Assembly: GCF_014490745.1 (NCBI RefSeq)
Contig: NZ_LZEU01000001.1
Coordinates: 744,001-808,000, forward strand
Direction: 5' to 3'
DNA length: 64,000 nucleotides
Source of the DNA: Pseudomonas alcaligenes
GTDB taxonomy: Bacteria > Pseudomonadota > Gammaproteobacteria > Pseudomonadales > Pseudomonadaceae
Shown: one piece after another, positions 24,996 through 32,716 of the stretch
Position numbering within the stretch: position 1 is the first letter of the stretch
Layout: each line of letters starts with the position of its first letter
Made by a program: the position numbers and the translations under genes
The notes under the pieces: model-generated
Seen by the model: the letters and a program-made list of their open reading frames with translations, nothing else
The model's database searches: none
What the model was told of the DNA's origin: nothing

Positions 24996-26141
24996 ATGGA
25001 TCGGAAAGACTTCATCAAGCAACTGCGCAGCTGGCAGAACGGCTCCATCAGCCGTCGCGACTTCCTCGGCAAGACCGGCCTCGGCCTGGCCATGGCGGTG
25101 ACTGCCGTCAACATGCCGAGCCTGCTGCTGGGCAACCGCGCCTTCGCCGGCGAGAAGGGCAGCATCGGCGACCGGGTGACCCTGGCCACCTGGCCCAACT
25201 ACCACAACGCCGACAACCTGGCCGCCTTCGCCGCGCAGACCGGTGCCCAGGTGCAGATGAACGTGTTCGGCTCCAACGAGGAGATGCTCGCCAAGCTGCA
25301 GGCCGGTGGCAGCGGCTGGGACGTGTTCGTGCCGACCAACTACACCATCAGCACCTACGTCGAGCTGGGCCTGATCGAACCGCTGGATCTGTCGCGCTTG
25401 CCCAACTTTGACCCATCCGCCTTCGAGAAACGCTTCATGGAGCAGGGCAGCGTGGGCGGCAAGGTCTACGCCGTGCCGAAGAACTGGGGCACCACCGGCT
25501 TCGTCTACGACAGCGAGCAGATCAAGGCGCGCCCGACCAGCTGGAAGGAGTTCTGGGAACTGGCCAAGGGCGAGGCCACCGGCCGGGTAATGGTGCACGA
25601 CTACCAGCTGACTGCCATCGGCAACGCCCTCAAGTCCTTCGGCTACAGCTTCAACTCGCTGGATCCGAAAGAGCTGGCCGATGCCGAGAAGCTGCTGCTG
25701 GAGGTCAAGCCGCATCTGTTCGCGATCAACTCCGACTACCAGCCTTCGATGCGCAGCGGCGATGCCTGGATGACCATGTGCTGGACCGGCGACGGCTCCC
25801 AGCTGCACCGCGACATGCCGCAGATGCAGTATGTGCTGGGCCGCGAGGGCGGCGAGCTGTGGAGCGACTTCTTCGCCATTCCGAAGAGCGCCGAGCGCCG
25901 CGATGCGGCCTACGCCTTCATCAACTTCCTGCTCGATCCGCAGGTCAACAAGCTGGAAGTGGAGGCCCACGGTTACCCCAGCGGCGACAAGCGGGTGGAT
26001 GCGCTGCTGCCCAAGGAGATGCTCGACGATCCGATCATGTACCCGGCCGCCGAGCTGCTCAGCGCCCTGGAGTTCGGCGCCGCGGCGACCCTCACCAGCC
26101 CGGCCCGCGCCGAGCTGATGGCGCGCTTCAAGGCGGCCTGA
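24996..26141 (+). CDS. Tat-exported periplasmic binding protein, spermidine/putrescine (PotD) type
   Basis: A 381-residue solute-binding protein. The N-terminus carries a twin-arginine signal (ISRRDFLGKTGLG, Arg20-Arg21), a hydrophobic stretch and an AFA cleavage site near residue 51. The mature part begins VTLATWPNYHNADNL and contains GWDVFVPTNYTIS, PKNWGTTGFVYDS and WMTMCWTGDG, typical of PotD/F proteins that bind polyamines or related amines. ATG 24996 has AGGTGG upstream. Sits between the ATPase and two permease genes of one importer. Confidence 0.92.
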   Translation: MDRKDFIKQLRSWQNGSISRRDFLGKTGLGLAMAVTAVNMPSLLLGNRAFAGEKGSIGDRVTLATWPNYHNADNLAAFAAQTGAQVQMNVFGSNEEMLAKLQAGGSGWDVFVPTNYTISTYVELGLIEPLDLSRLPNFDPSAFEKRFMEQGSVGGKVYAVPKNWGTTGFVYDSEQIKARPTSWKEFWELAKGEATGRVMVHDYQLTAIGNALKSFGYSFNSLDPKELADAEKLLLEVKPHLFAINSDYQPSMRSGDAWMTMCWTGDGSQLHRDMPQMQYVLGREGGELWSDFFAIPKSAERRDAAYAFINFLLDPQVNKLEVEAHGYPSGDKRVDALLPKEMLDDPIMYPAAELLSALEFGAAATLTSPARAELMARFKAA

Positions 26142-26155
26142 CCGGCAACGCTTTG

Positions 26156-26195
26156 GTAGGAGCGAGCTTTGCTCGCGAGCAGCGCTCGCTCCTAC
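26156..26195. repeat. REP-type hairpin between binding-protein and permease genes
   Basis: GTAGGAGCGAGC and GCTCGCTCCTAC form a perfect 12-bp stem, with an inner palindrome GCTCGCGAGC. This sequence type is a common Pseudomonas REP. It lies 14 bases past the binding-protein stop, where such hairpins usually stabilise the upstream mRNA and reduce read-through into the permease genes. Confidence 0.8.
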
Positions 26196-26237
26196 ATAGC
26201 AAAGAAAGCCGCTTCCATGAATCGTAAGGACTCTGCC

Positions 26238-27149
26238 ATGAACGTCGCTCTCAGCGCCCCCGCGCTGGCCGATGCGGGCCAGGCCGTGCCGGCATCCGGC
26301 CGTAGCCTCGGCCGGCGTGTCACCCTGCTTCTGCTACTGCCGTCGACCCTGTGGTTTCTCTTGCTGCTGCTGTTGCCGCTGGTGATCATCCTGGTCTTCA
26401 GCCTCGGTGAGCGCAGCCCGGTCGGTGGCTACAGCGCCGCCCTGACCCTGGACAACTACCTGAACCTCGGCTCGCGGGCCAAGGCCTTCTACAACACCCT
26501 GCTGCTGGCGCCCCTGGGCACCCTGGTGTGCCTGGTCGCGGCTTACCCGCTGGCCTACTTCCTGGCGGTCAAGGTGCAGCGCAACCGCTCGCTGCTGCTG
26601 ACCCTGGTGATAGTGCCGTTCTGGACCAGCTTCCTGATCCGTACCTACGCCTGGATCTTCATCCTCGGCGGCAAGGGCCTGCCGGCGCTGCTGGCGATGG
26701 TCGGGCTGGACAATGTGCGGCTGATCAACACGCCGACGGCGGTGCTGATCGGCATCGTCTACGGCTACCTGCCGCTGATGGTGTTCCCCATCTACGTGAG
26801 CCTGGAGAAGCTCGACAAGCGCCTGCTGGAGGCCTCGTCCGACCTCGGCGCGAGTGCCTTCGAGACCTTCCGCCGGGTGACCCTGCCGCTGTCGGCGCCG
26901 GGGGTGATCACCGGCTCGATGCTGGTGTTCATCCTGCTTATGGGCGAGTTCCTGATCCCCGCCATCCTCGGCGGCGGCAAGGTGTTCTTCGTCGGCAACG
27001 CGCTGGTCGACCTGTTCCTGCAATCGCGCAACTGGCCGTTCGGCAGCGCGGTGGCGATGACCCTGGTGGCGATGATGCTGGTGATCATCGCCCTCTACCT
27101 GAAGCTGGTGGCGCGCTACGGCAAGCGCGGCACGGAGGGCATGCTCTGA
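26238..27149 (+). CDS. ABC transporter permease, PotB type
   Basis: A 303-residue inner-membrane permease with six helices; helix 1 is LLLLPSTLWFLLLLLLPLVIILVF. The EAA loop that contacts the ATPase is EASSDLGASAFETFRRVTLPLSAPGV. ATG 26238 is preferred because AAGGA lies 8 bases upstream; an in-frame ATG at 26217 is possible. The last base of its TGA is the A of the next gene's ATG, so translation is coupled. Confidence 0.92.
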   Translation: MNVALSAPALADAGQAVPASGRSLGRRVTLLLLLPSTLWFLLLLLLPLVIILVFSLGERSPVGGYSAALTLDNYLNLGSRAKAFYNTLLLAPLGTLVCLVAAYPLAYFLAVKVQRNRSLLLTLVIVPFWTSFLIRTYAWIFILGGKGLPALLAMVGLDNVRLINTPTAVLIGIVYGYLPLMVFPIYVSLEKLDKRLLEASSDLGASAFETFRRVTLPLSAPGVITGSMLVFILLMGEFLIPAILGGGKVFFVGNALVDLFLQSRNWPFGSAVAMTLVAMMLVIIALYLKLVARYGKRGTEGML

Positions 27150-27961
27150 TGTGGCTGCGCAGCTATTCCACTTCGCTGTACCTGTTCCTCTATGCGCCGA
27201 TTGCGCTGATCGTGCTGTTCTCCTTCAACGCCGGGCGCAGCGGACTGTCCTTCCAGTGCTGCTCGACCCAGTGGTTCGGCCGCGCCTTCGGCAACCCCTT
27301 CATCATGGAGGCGCTCGGCACCAGCGCGCTGATCGCCCTGTGCTCGGCGGTGCTGGCCACCCTGTTCGGCACCCTGGCGGTATTCGGCCTGCAGCGGGTG
27401 GGCAAGCGGGTGCGGATGGTGTTCGATGCGCTGATCTACTGCGCCATCATCATTCCCGGCATCGTCATCGGCATCGCCACCCTGATCGCCTTCATCAGCC
27501 TGTTCGAGGTGGTCAACCCGCTGCTGGATGTGCTGCTGGGCATCGGCCTGCCGCGCCTGCGCATGGGCCTGTTCACCGTGATCGCGGCGCACTCGCTGTT
27601 CACCATGGCGCTGGTCATGGTCATCGTGCGTACCCGTGTCGAGGCGCTGGACAAGGCCTTGCTGGAAGCCTCCGCCGACCTCTACGCACCGCCCCTGGAT
27701 ACCTTCCTGCGGGTGACCCTGCCGCAGATCGCCCCGGCGATCCTGGCCGGCTTCCTGCTGGCGTTCACCTTCAGCTTCGACGATTTCATCATCGCCTTCT
27801 TCGTCGCCGGCTCGGAGACCACCCTGCCGATCTACATCTTCTCCTCCATCCGCCGGGGCATCACCCCGGAGATCAACGCCATCTCCACGGTGATCATCTG
27901 CGTCTCCCTGGCGCTGCTGTTCACCTCCCGCCATTTGCAGAACCGCCGCAGCGGCGCCTGA
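27149..27961 (+). CDS. ABC transporter permease, PotC type
   Basis: A 270-residue permease with six helices (LYLFLYAPIALIVLFSFNAG first) and the EAA loop EASADLYAPPLDTFLRVTLPQIAPAI. With the preceding PotB-like protein it forms the membrane channel of the amine importer. Starts at ATG 27149, overlapping the previous stop by one base. The aldehyde dehydrogenase gene follows after 19 bases. Confidence 0.92.
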   Translation: MWLRSYSTSLYLFLYAPIALIVLFSFNAGRSGLSFQCCSTQWFGRAFGNPFIMEALGTSALIALCSAVLATLFGTLAVFGLQRVGKRVRMVFDALIYCAIIIPGIVIGIATLIAFISLFEVVNPLLDVLLGIGLPRLRMGLFTVIAAHSLFTMALVMVIVRTRVEALDKALLEASADLYAPPLDTFLRVTLPQIAPAILAGFLLAFTFSFDDFIIAFFVAGSETTLPIYIFSSIRRGITPEINAISTVIICVSLALLFTSRHLQNRRSGA

Positions 27962-27980
27962 GCGCCCATGGAGCAGAGCC

Positions 27981-29450
27981 ATGCGTGACCAGCTGTACAT
28001 CAACGGACAATGGGTCAGCCCGGATCTGGGCGGCTACTTCGAGACCTTCGATCCGGCCACCGGCGAGGCGCTGCAGCGGGTGCCGGCGGCCACCGAGGAA
28101 GACATCGACCACGCCGTGCACGCGGCCCGCCAGGCCTTCAACCGTGGCTGGGGGCAGAGCAGCGGGGCCGAGCGGGCCGGCTGGCTGGAGGCCCTGGCCG
28201 CTGAGCTGGAGCGCGGCCAGGAGGCATTGGCCACGCTGGAAGTGCGCGACAACGGCAAGCCGCTGCCGGAGGCGCAGTGGGACATCGCCGATGCCATCGG
28301 CTGTTTCCGCTACTACGCCGGGCTGGCGCGCGAGCTGGACGGCCGCCAGGACGAACCCCTGGCGCTGCCGGACGAACGCTTCAGCTGCCGCATCCGCCAC
28401 GAACCGGTGGGCGTGGCCGGGCAGATTATCCCGTGGAACTACCCGCTGCTGATGGCCGCGTGGAAGGTTGCCCCGGCTCTCGCCGCCGGCGCCACCTGCG
28501 TGCTCAAACCCTCGGAACTGACCCCGCTGACCGCCCTGGAACTGGCTGGCGCCGCCGAGCGTATCGGCCTGCCCGCCGGGGTGCTGAATGTGGTCACCGG
28601 CCTCGGCGGTGAGGCTGGCGGGCCGCTCAGCCAGCATCCGGGGGTGGACAAGCTGGCCTTCACCGGCAGCGTGCCGACGGGGAGCAAGATCATGTCGGCG
28701 GCGGCGGCCGACATCAAGAACATCAGCCTGGAGCTGGGCGGCAAGTCGGCCTTCATCGTGTTCGACGACGCCGATGTGGACGCTGCGGTGGAGTGGATTC
28801 TGTTCGGCATCTTCTGGAACCAGGGCCAGGTGTGCAGCGCCACCTCGCGCCTGCTGGTGCAGGAGGGCATCGCCCCGCGCCTGCTCGAGCGCCTGGTCGA
28901 GGAGACCCGGCGCATCAGCATCGGCCCCGGCCTGGAGCGCGGCGTGCTGCTGGGGCCGCTGGTCAGCGCCGGGCAGTACCAGAAGGTCACGGGCATGATC
29001 GAGCAGGGCCGCCAGGAGGCGCGCCTGCTCACCGGCGGCAAGCGCCCGGCGCATTTGCCGCAGGGCTATTTCCTGGAGCCGACCATCTTCAGTGAGCCGG
29101 CGGATAACGCCAGCATCTGGCGCGACGAGATCTTCGGCCCGGTGCTCTGCGTCAAACGCTTCAAGAACGAGGCCGAGGCGCTGAAGCTGGCCAACGACAG
29201 CCGCTTCGGCCTGGCCGCGGCGGTGATGAGCGCCGACCTCGAACGCGCCGCGCGGGTGGCCAACGGCCTGCGCGCCGGCATCGTCTGGGTCAACTGCTCG
29301 CAGCCCACCTTCACCCAGGCACCCTGGGGCGGCATGAAGCAGAGCGGCATCGGTCGCGAGCTGGGCCGCTGGGGCCTGGACAACTACCTGGAGGTGAAGC
29401 AGGTCACCGAGTACCGCAGTCGCGAGCCCTGGGGCTGGTACCTCAAGTAG
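27981..29450 (+). CDS. NAD(P)-dependent aldehyde dehydrogenase (betaine/aminoaldehyde type)
   Basis: A 489-residue ALDH-superfamily enzyme oxidising an aldehyde to a carboxylate. The nucleophile is Cys285 in NQGQVCSATSR, the general base Glu251 in SLELGGKSA, and Asn153 in PWNYPLL stabilises the oxyanion. FTGSVPTG is the cofactor loop. The sequence is of the betaine-aldehyde/4-aminobutyraldehyde subgroup. Being last in a polyamine-type transporter operon, it probably oxidises the aminoaldehyde derived from the imported amine. The exact substrate is inference. Confidence 0.92.
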   Translation: MRDQLYINGQWVSPDLGGYFETFDPATGEALQRVPAATEEDIDHAVHAARQAFNRGWGQSSGAERAGWLEALAAELERGQEALATLEVRDNGKPLPEAQWDIADAIGCFRYYAGLARELDGRQDEPLALPDERFSCRIRHEPVGVAGQIIPWNYPLLMAAWKVAPALAAGATCVLKPSELTPLTALELAGAAERIGLPAGVLNVVTGLGGEAGGPLSQHPGVDKLAFTGSVPTGSKIMSAAAADIKNISLELGGKSAFIVFDDADVDAAVEWILFGIFWNQGQVCSATSRLLVQEGIAPRLLERLVEETRRISIGPGLERGVLLGPLVSAGQYQKVTGMIEQGRQEARLLTGGKRPAHLPQGYFLEPTIFSEPADNASIWRDEIFGPVLCVKRFKNEAEALKLANDSRFGLAAAVMSADLERAARVANGLRAGIVWVNCSQPTFTQAPWGGMKQSGIGRELGRWGLDNYLEVKQVTEYRSREPWGWYLK

Positions 29451-29456
29451 AGCGAC

Positions 29457-29900
29457 TCAGGCCTGGCGCAGCTGCGCCTCGGCGGCTTCGGTCATGTCGT
29501 AGATCATCAGGCAGACGTGTTGCACTTCGCCGCCGGTGGCGGCCAGCGGCAGGATGGTCAGGTTCTGGTACATGAACTCCGACTGACCGGTGATCGGCCG
29601 GTAGGTCTCGAAGCGCAGCAGATAGGGGCGCTGCTGCCACAGGCTGAAGGCGCGGGTGCCCAGGCGCAGCACGGTGCCGACCTTGCGCTCCAGCCAGGTG
29701 CGGTCGATCTCCGGGAACAGCTGGAACAGGCTGCGCCCCTGCACCTGGTCGGCGCCGAGGCCCGAGTGGTTTTCCATGAAGCTGTTCCACACCTCGACGC
29801 GGAAGTTGCGGTCGACCACCAGCACGCCGACATCCAGGCACTGGACGATATCGAGCAGCCAGTGCAGTTCACGCAGATCGACCTGGGCTTGATCGGACAT
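29457..29900 (-). CDS. Single PAS-domain signalling protein
   Basis: A 147-residue protein consisting of one PAS domain (about residues 14-135). DIVQCLDVGVLVVDRNFRVEVWNSFMENHSGLGADQVQGRSLFQLFPE is the N-cap and first strands, and LRFETYRPITGQSEFMYQNLTILPL the later sheet. There is no output domain, so it should act through a partner. The start has GGAG 6 bases upstream and lies 3 bases after the stop of the receiver-CheX gene, indicating one transcript. Confidence 0.88.
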   Translation of the reverse strand: MSDQAQVDLRELHWLLDIVQCLDVGVLVVDRNFRVEVWNSFMENHSGLGADQVQGRSLFQLFPEIDRTWLERKVGTVLRLGTRAFSLWQQRPYLLRFETYRPITGQSEFMYQNLTILPLAATGGEVQHVCLMIYDMTEAAEAQLRQA

Positions 29901-29903
29901 GGC

Positions 29904-30935
29904 TCACTCCATCAGGTACTGGATCTTGGCCGTCAGCCGCGGCACCGAGGCCTCGGTGAACAGCAAGAGCAGGTCGAAGTGCACGGCGTGATCCTCCAGG
30001 CCGTAGCTGATCTCCACCGCCAGGGTCTTGCGCCAGCGCGCGCCGTTGAACTGGATCAGCTCGTCGATGCTGCGCGCGTGCTGGCCGAGCAGCTGCGGAT
30101 GACCCTGGGAAAAACGGATGTCGAGCTGTTCGGCGATGCCGGCCAGGCAGGCGCCGATCAGGATGCTGGCCAGGTCGAGGAGCATCTCCGAGGTGGCATC
30201 GTCGCCGCCCGGACGCAGCCCCAGCAGGCGGGCGATGTCGGCGATCTGCGAGTCGTGGAACAGCAGCAGCGCCTCGCCGGCGATGGCCTCGCCGATAAAG
30301 CCCTGGCACACCGCGCTGAGCTGCTCGCCGCGGTTGGCGTCGGCCAGTGCCATATGCAGCTCGCTGGCCTCGAACAGGTCGACGGCCGGTATGGGCAGCT
30401 GCACGAACACGCTCAGCTCTTCGGCCAGCAGGGCGGCGGCACGGCCCATGGCGACATTGCTGACTTCGCGCAGGGCGTCGCGGAAATTGACCTTGAGCGC
30501 CAGCTCGGCGCGTGGCGCGGCGGCCGCGGCGGTTGCGGCGGTTGCCGGTTCGGTGGCGACCTGGAACAGGCCATGGCGTTCGAGGGCGGAGCGCAGTTCG
30601 GCTGGCTCGACCGGTTTGCGCAGGAACTCCAGGGCGCCGAGCTCGAGTACCCGCCGGCGGGCTTCGTCCTGCACGTCGCCGGACACCACCAGCACCTGGC
30701 AGGCCAGGCCTTCCTCGCGCAGTTGGGCGAGCACCTGGTAACCGTCCATGACCGGCATGGTCAGGTCGAGCAGCAGCACCTGGCCGAGGCCCTGGCGAAT
30801 CGCGTCCAGCGCCTCGACGCCCTGGGTCGCCTGGGTGATGGACACCGACCATTCGGGGGGCAGGGCGCGGATCAGCTGCTTGCGCGCCATGCCGGAGTCA
30901 TCGCAGACCAGAAGCGGAATCAACACAGGTACCAC
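29904..30935 (-). CDS. Response regulator: receiver domain fused to CheC/CheX-like phosphatase domain
   Basis: A 343-residue two-domain protein. The receiver (residues 5-122) has the acidic pair Asp12/Asp13, phospho-acceptor Asp57 (LLLDLTMPVMDG) and Lys107 (LRKPVEP). After an Ala-rich linker, residues 145-343 match the CheC/CheX/FliY phosphatase fold. The first helix keeps the catalytic E-x2-N (Glu157, Asn160 in REVSNVAMGRA). The second candidate site reads DLAS (254-257) and lacks Asn. No DNA-binding domain. The GTG start is uncertain; the next GTG is three codons later. The gene follows the diguanylate cyclase by 53 bases. Confidence 0.88.
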   Translation of the reverse strand: MVPVLIPLLVCDDSGMARKQLIRALPPEWSVSITQATQGVEALDAIRQGLGQVLLLDLTMPVMDGYQVLAQLREEGLACQVLVVSGDVQDEARRRVLELGALEFLRKPVEPAELRSALERHGLFQVATEPATAATAAAAAPRAELALKVNFRDALREVSNVAMGRAAALLAEELSVFVQLPIPAVDLFEASELHMALADANRGEQLSAVCQGFIGEAIAGEALLLFHDSQIADIARLLGLRPGGDDATSEMLLDLASILIGACLAGIAEQLDIRFSQGHPQLLGQHARSIDELIQFNGARWRKTLAVEISYGLEDHAVHFDLLLLFTEASVPRLTAKIQYLME

Positions 30936-30988
30936 GCTAGGAAGTCGCTACAGGGCATGCAGCAAGCATAGCCGCTGCCCGCACAGCG

Positions 30989-32716
30989 CTAGTTGACCAG
31001 GCCGGGCGGCTCGAAGGAGTAGGTATTGCGCCCGTCGTTCTTGGCCTTGTACATGGCGCGGTCGGCCTGCTGCACCAGCGACTCGATGTCGTCGCCGTCA
31101 CGCGGGAACAGGCTGACGCCCATGCTGGCCTGCACCTGCACCTCGTGGCCGTCGATCAGCATGGGCAGCTGGAAGCGGTCGAGCAGCTTCTGCAGGATGC
31201 TGATCACCTGCTGGGCGTCTTCCACCACCTCGAACAGGATGACGAACTCGTCGCCGCCCAGGCGCGCCACCGTGTCGCTCTCGCGGGTGGCCGAGCGCAG
31301 CAGGTTGGCCACGGCCTGCAGCACGTGGTCGCCGAGGCTGTGGCCGAGGCTGTCGTTGAGTTCCTTGAAGTGGTCGAGGTCGATGAACAGCACGGCCAGC
31401 TGCTTGCCGCTGCGCCGCGAGTTGGCCAGGGCGTGTTCCAGGCGCTCGAAGAACACCCGGCGGTTGGGCAGGCCGGTCAGCGGGTCGTGGCGGGCCAGGT
31501 GCTCGAGGGCGTTGCGGCTCTGGTTGAGCTCCTCCATATGGTCGAGCACTTCCTGTTGCATCTGCACGAAGCTGCGCGCCAGCTGGCCCAGCTCGTCGCT
31601 GCGGCGTTCGGCCAGCGGGCTGACCTTGTGCTCGCGGGAGAAGCGTTGCACCGCCTCGGTCAGGCTCTTCAGCGGGCGAGTCAAGGTGCGTGCGGCGACG
31701 ATCGCGATCAGCAGGGCCAGCACGCTGAACAGCAGTACCACCTGGCTGATGCGCTGACCGAGGTGGGCCGCGGCGGACAGTACCTTGTTCTCGGGCATGG
31801 CCAGGCCAAGGATGACGAAGTCTTCCGGGCTGTGGGCGGCGATGTCGAGGCGGGTGAAGGCGGCCACCAGCGACTGTTGCTGGTCGCTGCCGGAACGACT
31901 GACCAGGCTCTCGCGCTGGTCGTTGGTGAGCAGCTCGCGTACTTCGGGGAACTCGTCCTGGATCAGCATGCGCCGGCCCTGGTCGAAACCGAAGGTGCGC
32001 TGGTGATCCGGGTGGATCAGCAGGTCGCCCCAGTTGTTGCTCAGGTAGACCCGGTAGTAGTCGGGCAGGTCGCTCTTCAGCTGGCTGAACAGCTGATCGA
32101 GGTCGACATTGATCACGATCAGCGCGGAGGGACGCTGCTGCCCGTCGTACAGCGGTGTGGACACGTGCAGGGTCGGCCGATCCAGCGCCGAGTGGGCGCC
32201 CAGTTCGCGGTTGATCACGATCGGCGACAGCAGCACGTCGCCCTGGGCGATGCCCAGGGTCTCGAACACGTAGGGGTAATGGGCTTTTTCCTGCAGGTCG
32301 TGGCCCTCGACCCGCAGCAGGCGGTCGCCGTCGCGATCCACCCGCACCTGCTCGAGGCCATGGCCGGCGGCATTGATCAGGCGGATCTGCAGGAACTCCG
32401 GGTGCACCTGCATCTGTGCGCGGAACAGCTCGGCCAGGTCACTTTCCGCATCCAGGCGGGCGGCGTCTTCGCGCAGTTCGGGCAGTTGCCGCCCTGCGGC
32501 CACGGCGGCGAGCAGGCGGGCATCGCGCGAGACACCCTCGATGCTGCCGCGCAGGTTGCGGCCGAGCACCTGGGTGGCGGTCTGCAGGTCGCGCTCGGCG
32601 GCCTTGAGCAGCATGCTGCGGCTGTTGCTGTAGGAGTAGTAACCGGTCAGCCCGGTGACCAGCACGCCGAACAGGGCGAGCAGGCAGCCGAGCTTGAAGG
32701 CGATGCCGTACTTCAT
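30989..32716 (-). CDS. Membrane diguanylate cyclase with periplasmic sensor domain
   Basis: A 575-residue c-di-GMP synthase. Helix 1 (residues 7-29) and helix 2 (about 324-343) bracket a periplasmic region of nearly 300 residues with dCache-like features (PTLHVSTPLYDGQQRPSALIVINVD). A HAMP linker (about 344-396) leads to the GGDEF domain. The active site is intact (GGDEF, 487-491). The inhibitory RxxD is at 478-481, spaced as in PleD, so feedback inhibition is likely. No EAL domain. The ATG overlaps the stop of the upstream PotD-like gene (ATGA), implying a joint sensory unit. Confidence 0.93.
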   Translation of the reverse strand: MKYGIAFKLGCLLALFGVLVTGLTGYYSYSNSRSMLLKAAERDLQTATQVLGRNLRGSIEGVSRDARLLAAVAAGRQLPELREDAARLDAESDLAELFRAQMQVHPEFLQIRLINAAGHGLEQVRVDRDGDRLLRVEGHDLQEKAHYPYVFETLGIAQGDVLLSPIVINRELGAHSALDRPTLHVSTPLYDGQQRPSALIVINVDLDQLFSQLKSDLPDYYRVYLSNNWGDLLIHPDHQRTFGFDQGRRMLIQDEFPEVRELLTNDQRESLVSRSGSDQQQSLVAAFTRLDIAAHSPEDFVILGLAMPENKVLSAAAHLGQRISQVVLLFSVLALLIAIVAARTLTRPLKSLTEAVQRFSREHKVSPLAERRSDELGQLARSFVQMQQEVLDHMEELNQSRNALEHLARHDPLTGLPNRRVFFERLEHALANSRRSGKQLAVLFIDLDHFKELNDSLGHSLGDHVLQAVANLLRSATRESDTVARLGGDEFVILFEVVEDAQQVISILQKLLDRFQLPMLIDGHEVQVQASMGVSLFPRDGDDIESLVQQADRAMYKAKNDGRNTYSFEPPGLVN

